A DNA stretch of 7,964 nucleotides, taken from contig WAOA01000024.1 of assembly GCA_015521535.1 (NCBI GenBank), positions 1 to 7,964 on the forward strand, given 5' to 3'. Source of the stretch: Candidatus Aenigmatarchaeota archaeon. GTDB lineage: Archaea; Aenigmatarchaeota; Aenigmatarchaeia; Aenigmatarchaeales; SZUA-1535. The notes beneath the pieces were generated by a model. The model ran no database searches. It was not told the DNA's origin and was given only the letters and a program-made list of their open reading frames with translations. Below are positions 4,123-7,964 of the stretch, piece after piece; the first letter of the stretch is position 1; each line of letters opens with the position of its first letter. The position numbers were made by a program, and so were the translations under genes.

Positions 4123-5126
4123 CTCCTTTCCAAAATGAAAAGTTTCGGATATATGTTTCCGTGCCCGACCGTTCTTTCGTGAACTATGTAAAAATCATTT
4201 ATCTTTTTCAAAACCTGTTTAAAGATATTCGACTTCAAACTTAGCAAGCATATTCTGTCTTTAACCACATTTCGTGCACTTTTAAGAAAATCAAAGTAAA
4301 GTTTTCTGATATAGGCATTTCCTCTCCCCATTCTCACGCCAAAAGGAGGGTTAGTAACTATTTTGTCAACTTCTCCTACCCATCCCATCTCTTTTATATC
4401 TTTTACGGCAAAGGTTATTTTGTCAAGAACTCCTGCTTTTTCCGCGTTTTTCTTCGCACCTTTAACGTAGTTAGCATTTTTGTCGGAAGCAAAGATTTTT
4501 CTCGGGTTAATAGCAATAGCAGCTTCTATCGCTATAGTTCCACCGCCGCACATAGGATCGAGTAGCGTGTCTTTTTTCTTTAAATCAACTATCCTGAGCA
4601 TAGCATAAGCAAGGCTTGGTTTGAGCGCTGCAGAATGAGCAAAAACTCTATAGCCGCGTTTATGCAAAGATTCCTTAGTTAGTTGAATTCCAACATAGCA
4701 TACATCGTCTATAACATCTACGCGAATCTCTGTGTCGAAATTCTTTAAATCGACCTTTTTCTTGTACTTCGTAACTATAACCTCTCCTGCTTCACGTTGC
4801 AAATCAAGTGAAGTGAAATCATGTTGCTTGCTAATACTTACTCTTTCAGAAGTTATCCTAAATTTCTCGGTTTCTCGCAACTCTGCGGAAAAATCTATTT
4901 CCGAGAGTTTCTGCTTTATTTCTTTAAGGTTATTGAAATTGAAAATAGAAAGAAGTTTTATGACATGGTGCACGGAACGCATGGAAAAAACTTTTTCTAA
5001 ATCGCTAACCTCTACTATGACTCTTCCCTTTCTTTTCTCTATTACTTTACTTTTTTCATCTTTTTCTTTTAGTTCCTTTTCCACAACATCTTCTATTCCG
5101 AAACACGTGGTAAGCAGGAGATTCAT
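4119..5126 (-). CDS. THUMP-domain RNA methyltransferase, Trm14-like (COG0116 type), 335 aa
   Basis: The N-terminus (LLTTCFGIEDVVEKELKE) and residues 50-150 match the ferredoxin-like plus THUMP region that binds the tRNA 3' end. LHKRGYR (154-160) is the usual link to the catalytic part. The Rossmann-fold methyltransferase shows SAM motif I, DPMCGGGT (190-197), the acidic residue after strand 2 (ASD, 213-215) and motif IV, NPPFG (259-263), the N-x-P-F/Y catalytic loop of enzymes that methylate exocyclic amines. DPMC-G-GT with NPPFG is the COG0116 pattern (Trm14 making m2G6 in tRNA, RlmL making m2G in 23S rRNA); the archaeal context favours tRNA m2G6. Trm11 (m2G10) is a less likely alternative. 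The ATG at 5126 has a TATA element 26 bases upstream, shared with the divergent GTPase, and no Shine-Dalgarno. The toxin-like ORF follows with a 4-base overlap. Confidence 0.87.
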   Translation of the reverse strand: MNLLLTTCFGIEDVVEKELKEKDEKSKVIEKRKGRVIVEVSDLEKVFSMRSVHHVIKLLSIFNFNNLKEIKQKLSEIDFSAELRETEKFRITSERVSISKQHDFTSLDLQREAGEVIVTKYKKKVDLKNFDTEIRVDVIDDVCYVGIQLTKESLHKRGYRVFAHSAALKPSLAYAMLRIVDLKKKDTLLDPMCGGGTIAIEAAIAINPRKIFASDKNANYVKGAKKNAEKAGVLDKITFAVKDIKEMGWVGEVDKIVTNPPFGVRMGRGNAYIRKLYFDFLKSARNVVKDRICLLSLKSNIFKQVLKKINDFYIVHERTVGHGNIYPKLFILERR

Positions 5127-5146
5127 TTTTTATGGTTCGAAATTGA

Positions 5147-5157
5147 ATTTATTAAAT
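5147..5157. promoter_or_regulatory. Shared, near-palindromic TATA element for two divergent genes
   Basis: Between the ATGs at 5126 (minus) and 5177 (plus) there are only 50 bp. The block atttattaaat, almost identical on both strands, is centred at about 5152: 25 bases from the plus-strand ATG and 26 from the minus-strand ATG. Both distances fit archaeal TATA-to-start spacing with leaderless mRNAs. No other good TATA candidate lies at the right distance for either gene. Confidence 0.65.
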
Positions 5158-5176
5158 TTTTAACTCATTTTTAATT

Positions 5177-6343
5177 ATGAAACTCGGCATCGTTGGGAAG
5201 CCGAACGTGGGGAAATCTTCGATATTTAAAGCGTTAACGCTCACGGAAGTTGAAATAGCGGATTATCCTTTCACCACTATAGAGCCTAATGTTGGTATCG
5301 GCTATGTAAAAGTAAAATGCGCTTGCTTAGATTTTGGAGTTAAATGTAACCCGCAACACGGTTTTTGTATTAAAGGTAATAGATTCGTTCCTGTAGAAAT
5401 AATAGACGTTGCCGGACTTGTTCCGGGTGCGCATAAAGGAAAGGGACTTGGGAATAAATTTCTCGATGATTTAAGGCAGGCGGATATTCTAATACACGTA
5501 GTAGATGCTTCAGGCTTGACGAATGAAAAGGGCGAGCGTATATCTCGTAGCCATGACCCAAGGAGGGATGTTGAATTTTTAGAACAAGAGTTAGTAATGT
5601 GGGTTTTTGAAATCCTCAAAAGAAACTGGAATAAAACATTGCGTAAAGATGAACCAGAAAAAATACTTTATGAAATACTCTCTGGGCTAAAAGTAAAATT
5701 CACCGCTGTAAAGAACATTTTAGCATCTATGGAAATCGACAAAAAACTTTCTTCTTGGTCGGAAGAAGAGATAAAAGAACTTGCTAAAAGAATTTTGAGA
5801 GAATGCAAACCGATTATAATCGCCGCTAACAAAGTTGATATCGCACCAGAAGAAAATATAGAGATTCTTAAAAAATCTTTTCCAGAAAAAATGGTAATAC
5901 CTTGTTCTGCACATGTAGAGATTGCTTTAAAGTTAGCGGCTAAAAAAGGCTTTATAAAATACATTCCGGGTGAAGGTGATTTTGAAATTGTTAAAACTCT
6001 TTCGCAAGAGCAGGAAAAGGCTTTGAGATTTATAAAGGAAAGGGTCTTAGATAAATACGGCTCTACCGGCGTGCAGAGTATAATAGATAAGGCTGTTTTT
6101 GATGTTATGAAATACAATGCGGTATTTCCAGTAGGCGAAAAACTTTCAGATGCAAAGGGTAATGTACTTCCAGATTGCTATCTTATGCCTTTTGGTTCAA
6201 CGGCACTTGATCTTGCGTACAGAATACATAAAGATTTCGGAGACAATTTCATACGCGCAATAGATATGAGAACGAAGAAAATTGTCGGTAAGGATTATGT
6301 TTTGAAGCATCGCGATGTGATTCAAATAATTTCGAAACTATAA
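5177..6343 (+). CDS. OLA1/YchF-like GTPase/ATPase (Obg-HflX superfamily) with C-terminal TGS domain, 388 aa
   Basis: G1 is GKPNVGKS (7-14). The Thr-containing switch I follows FTTIEPN (32-38), G3 is DVAGLVPGA (77-85), with GKGLGNKFLDDLRQAD directly after it, and G4 is NKVD (218-221), followed by the PCSAH (242-246) G5 region. Residues 330-388 (LPDCYLMPFGSTALDLAYRIH) are a TGS domain, seen in ribosome-associated GTPases and Thr-tRNA synthetases. Four cysteines (48, 50, 57 and 64) lie in a short insertion between switch I and G3, characteristic of the archaeal branch (MJ1332 type) and possibly metal-binding. The family is linked to the ribosome and translation; NKVD rather than NMxE at G4 suggests GTP preference. 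Length is normal. ATG at 5177 lies 25 bases after the shared TATA element and lacks a Shine-Dalgarno. Confidence 0.93.
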   Translation: MKLGIVGKPNVGKSSIFKALTLTEVEIADYPFTTIEPNVGIGYVKVKCACLDFGVKCNPQHGFCIKGNRFVPVEIIDVAGLVPGAHKGKGLGNKFLDDLRQADILIHVVDASGLTNEKGERISRSHDPRRDVEFLEQELVMWVFEILKRNWNKTLRKDEPEKILYEILSGLKVKFTAVKNILASMEIDKKLSSWSEEEIKELAKRILRECKPIIIAANKVDIAPEENIEILKKSFPEKMVIPCSAHVEIALKLAAKKGFIKYIPGEGDFEIVKTLSQEQEKALRFIKERVLDKYGSTGVQSIIDKAVFDVMKYNAVFPVGEKLSDAKGNVLPDCYLMPFGSTALDLAYRIHKDFGDNFIRAIDMRTKKIVGKDYVLKHRDVIQIISKL

Positions 6344-6567
6344 TTTCTAATTTTATAAGATTGATCATAACACTATTCATCCTGCCGGATAAGAACTGGG
6401 AAAGGTTGAAAATGAATCGCCTAGATAGACTTTTTTTGTGTGCGATAATCGTTGTATGCATGAACTTTCGCCCGCTCACAACGGCTTTTATCTTAAATTC
6501 GCGGTTATCCGAACGGCGCCGCCATCTTTAACAAAAAATTTTTAAATTTCCGATAACAAAAAAAGAT
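6344..6567. other. 224-bp gap with a G+C-rich second half
   Basis: After the GTPase stop the sequence is A+T-rich, then becomes unusually G+C-rich for an intergenic region between about 6468 and 6522 (cgcccgctcac, gcggttatccg, acggcgccgcc). CGGATAA (6386-6392) and TTATCCG (6505-6511) are inverted copies about 112 bp apart that could close a long structure, but seven bases can match by chance. I see no reading frame of note and no box C/D motifs on either strand. The last 30 bp hold the promoter of the cysteine-rich protein gene. Confidence 0.4.
6538..6548 (+). promoter_or_regulatory. TATA-like element for the cysteine-rich protein gene
   Basis: The block attttTAAATT is centred near 6543, 25 bases before the ATG at 6568. 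No Shine-Dalgarno precedes that ATG, so a leaderless mRNA is likely. Confidence 0.5.
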
Positions 6568-7362
6568 ATGCGAATTCCGTTAATTTTGGGTATTTTAGCA
6601 ATCGCAATTTTAAGCATACTCTATCTCGTTTCTCCTACCGGAGCCCAGATTTCTGGAGGCGCAGCCGGAAAAATAACCGGAACTATCGTTTTAAGGGACT
6701 CTCCAAATAATTACGGAATTTCCACGGTTTCTCTTTCCCTTCCGAAAGCAGGCTGCACGGTTAAGATAACCGTGTGCGATTACGGCGGAAACCCGCCGAC
6801 GAAGTTGGTAATTGGCGCAGATCCTGTGTCAAACAGAGATATAAAGGCGGGTGAAAATTATACAGGTGTAACTTGCGGTGTAAGAGGTTACTGTCCATAT
6901 GGTCAATCAGGATGCGGAGTATGTTACGACATTTCTGGCTCAGACTGTAACTCAAATGATTGTTGTAGACCTTCCTATCCTTATAGATGCCCTGTAGGAT
7001 ATGAGTGTGCATATAATCCTTCGAGCGCATGTACATTTCAGTTTTGCAGCTCAACTTTTGCTGGTTTAAGACCTATTTCATCTCCAGGCATCTGCTGCGA
7101 TTTAGACGGCCCAGACAACATTCCGGGAACAGCGGATGATAACGTAATCTCCAACGGCCATTGCTGTCCGAAATCACACCCAATCTACGATCCGACTTCG
7201 GGTAACTGCATTAAAAATGCCACCGTAGAAACGAGTCAGGTTGGACGGTGTTCAGTTTTAACAACAACGCTTGAAACCGCATTTACAGATATAACATTCA
7301 CTGATTCACAAGGTAAGCCAATCGATACAGCAGATTACGTTTTGGTTTCCTACACATGCTGA
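6568..7362 (+). CDS. Exported cysteine-rich protein, 264 aa, function unknown
   Basis: I do not recognise a family. Residues 1-26 (MRIPLILGILAIAILSILYL...PTGAQ) are a signal peptide or membrane anchor; cleavage near TGA-Q is possible. The rest contains 20 cysteines (63, 70, 103, 109, 116, 119, 127, 132, 133, 141, 147, 155, 160, 176, 177, 199, 200, 214, 228 and the last residue, 264), an even number that allows ten disulfides. Three CC pairs, with CCDLDGPDN...GHCCP...Y...C in the second half, resemble the CC-D-HCCP spacing of granulin-like folds, but only loosely. DLDGPDN followed by TADDN is a possible Ca2+-binding loop. N97-Y-T and N217-A-T are N-glycosylation sequons. Flanking segments (about 35-80 and 220-264) look like beta-rich domains. 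G+C is clearly higher than in the neighbours, partly from the Gly/Cys/Pro/Ala content. A surface adhesin or envelope protein is an inference. Confidence 0.8.
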   Translation: MRIPLILGILAIAILSILYLVSPTGAQISGGAAGKITGTIVLRDSPNNYGISTVSLSLPKAGCTVKITVCDYGGNPPTKLVIGADPVSNRDIKAGENYTGVTCGVRGYCPYGQSGCGVCYDISGSDCNSNDCCRPSYPYRCPVGYECAYNPSSACTFQFCSSTFAGLRPISSPGICCDLDGPDNIPGTADDNVISNGHCCPKSHPIYDPTSGNCIKNATVETSQVGRCSVLTTTLETAFTDITFTDSQGKPIDTADYVLVSYTC

Positions 7363-7363
7363 T

Positions 7364-7954
7364 TTACGCACTGCGCTTATTCTTTGGTTTCAATTTTTTC
7401 TTCAGAAATTCTAATACTTCCTGCCAAACTTCTTCTTCGGTTTTTCCGTTCGTATCGACAATCAAATCGAATACTTCTAAATCCTTTCCGAGTTCGTAAC
7501 CATAAAGTTTTTTGTATAGTTTTACATTTTCCTCATCACGTTTTTTAACTATTTCATATGCTTCATCTATGCTTATATTATCTCGTCTTGCTATGCGCTT
7601 TGCTCTTTCTTTTCTGCTTGCGTGAAGCCAAATCTTTATCGCTTTTTCTCTGTATATCCAAGGAAGAGTCCATGAAGTAATTACGCAATTTCCTTTTCTC
7701 GCATGTTCGATCATTTTCGTATCAACTTTTTCGTCGTATTCGTAATTTTCCATTCTTTTCTTCAGAAATTTCATTCCATCTTCTGTTTCCCACCAATTGT
7801 CTCGCGGCGCATAGCCTTGCTCTTTTGCAATTTCTTTAAGAACATCTCCACCGCAAATGTAACGCAGACCGAATTTTTTAGCAATTTTCTTTGCGAGCGT
7901 GCTTTTTCCAGCACCGGCAAAACCAGAAATAAGTATAGGCGGAATATTCGGCAT
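7364..7954 (-). CDS. NMP kinase, archaeal cytidylate-kinase-like, 196 aa
   Basis: A P-loop GFAGAGKST (11-19) opens an alpha/beta kinase of about the normal length for archaeal CMP kinase (COG1102-like). RYICGGDVLKEIA (31-43) matches the conserved segment after the first helix, where most members read SAGD. KIWLHASRKERAKRIARRD (107-125) is the lid approach with several arginines for phosphate binding. ISIDEAYEIVKKRDEENVKLYKKLYG (127-152) is the family's signature helix and R-D/E-x-x-N segment, followed by DLIVDTNGKT. It would phosphorylate CMP/dCMP (or a related NMP) with ATP in the cytosol. The SAGD-to-CGGD change and the longer tryptophan-containing insert RDNWWETEDG (51-60) leave the exact substrate open. 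Its stop lies one base from the convergent cysteine-rich gene. The start is close to the window edge, so promoter evidence is incomplete. Confidence 0.8.
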   Translation of the reverse strand: MPNIPPILISGFAGAGKSTLAKKIAKKFGLRYICGGDVLKEIAKEQGYAPRDNWWETEDGMKFLKKRMENYEYDEKVDTKMIEHARKGNCVITSWTLPWIYREKAIKIWLHASRKERAKRIARRDNISIDEAYEIVKKRDEENVKLYKKLYGYELGKDLEVFDLIVDTNGKTEEEVWQEVLEFLKKKLKPKNKRSA

Positions 7955-7964
7955 AAATAAATAA

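Noticed and set aside
4732..5163. 143-codon open frame on the plus strand opposite the methyltransferase
   Set aside because: Antisense to a gene with clear THUMP and methyltransferase motifs; its Ser/Phe-rich product is what a shadow frame gives.
1..7964. CRISPR array, insertion sequence or integrase
   Set aside because: No regularly spaced direct repeats, no transposase or recombinase motifs, and no duplicated tRNA ends that would mark an att site.

Overview
The window is A+T-rich archaeal DNA. Four things point to an archaeon. All three tRNA genes carry introns at archaeal splice positions. tRNA-Thr has the U73 discriminator usual in Archaea. Most start codons lie 25-27 bases downstream of a TATA-like element, so the mRNAs are probably leaderless. 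The proteins are archaeal in type: a four-cysteine OLA1/YchF-like GTPase, a Trm14-like THUMP methyltransferase and a RelB/RelE-like pair. The CCA end is encoded in all three tRNAs. A small-genome or DPANN-type lineage fits, but the sequence alone does not prove it.

Layout. Positions 1-284 hold no convincing gene. The minus strand from 869 to 285 reads as one unit: intron-bearing tRNA-Thr(UGU), a 98-residue unknown protein, then intron-bearing tRNA-Gly(UCC). A membrane GT2 glycosyltransferase (926-1957, plus) meets a cytosolic GT4 glycosyltransferase (1962-3107, minus) tail to tail. Upstream of the GT4 gene is an elongator tRNA-Met(CAU) with two introns. One is a 68-nt anticodon-loop intron with the architecture of a box C/D guide RNA; the other is a 30-nt intron in the T-loop. 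Positions 3322-3742 have no certain gene but contain a G+C-rich patch and a 30-codon reading frame. A leaderless RelB-like antitoxin (3743-3910) converges with a short RelE-like toxin (4122-3907). The toxin start overlaps the stop of a THUMP-domain RNA methyltransferase (5126-4119). That gene is divergent from the OLA1/YchF-like GTPase (5177-6343), with one TATA element at the midpoint of the 50-bp gap. A 224-bp gap follows, then an exported protein with 20 cysteines (6568-7362, plus), and a CMP-kinase-like NMP kinase (7954-7364, minus) that ends one base away.

Common themes are translation and RNA (three tRNAs, a tRNA or rRNA methyltransferase, a probable rRNA 2'-O-methylation guide inside a tRNA intron, a ribosome-linked GTPase, a RelE-type module) and the cell envelope (two glycosyltransferases, an exported cysteine-rich protein with two N-glycosylation sequons). 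The strongest candidate for something undescribed is the tRNA-Met precursor. It carries a putative C/D guide whose D box overlaps the splicing motif, a 10-bp hairpin that buries the anticodon, and a second intron in the T-loop.
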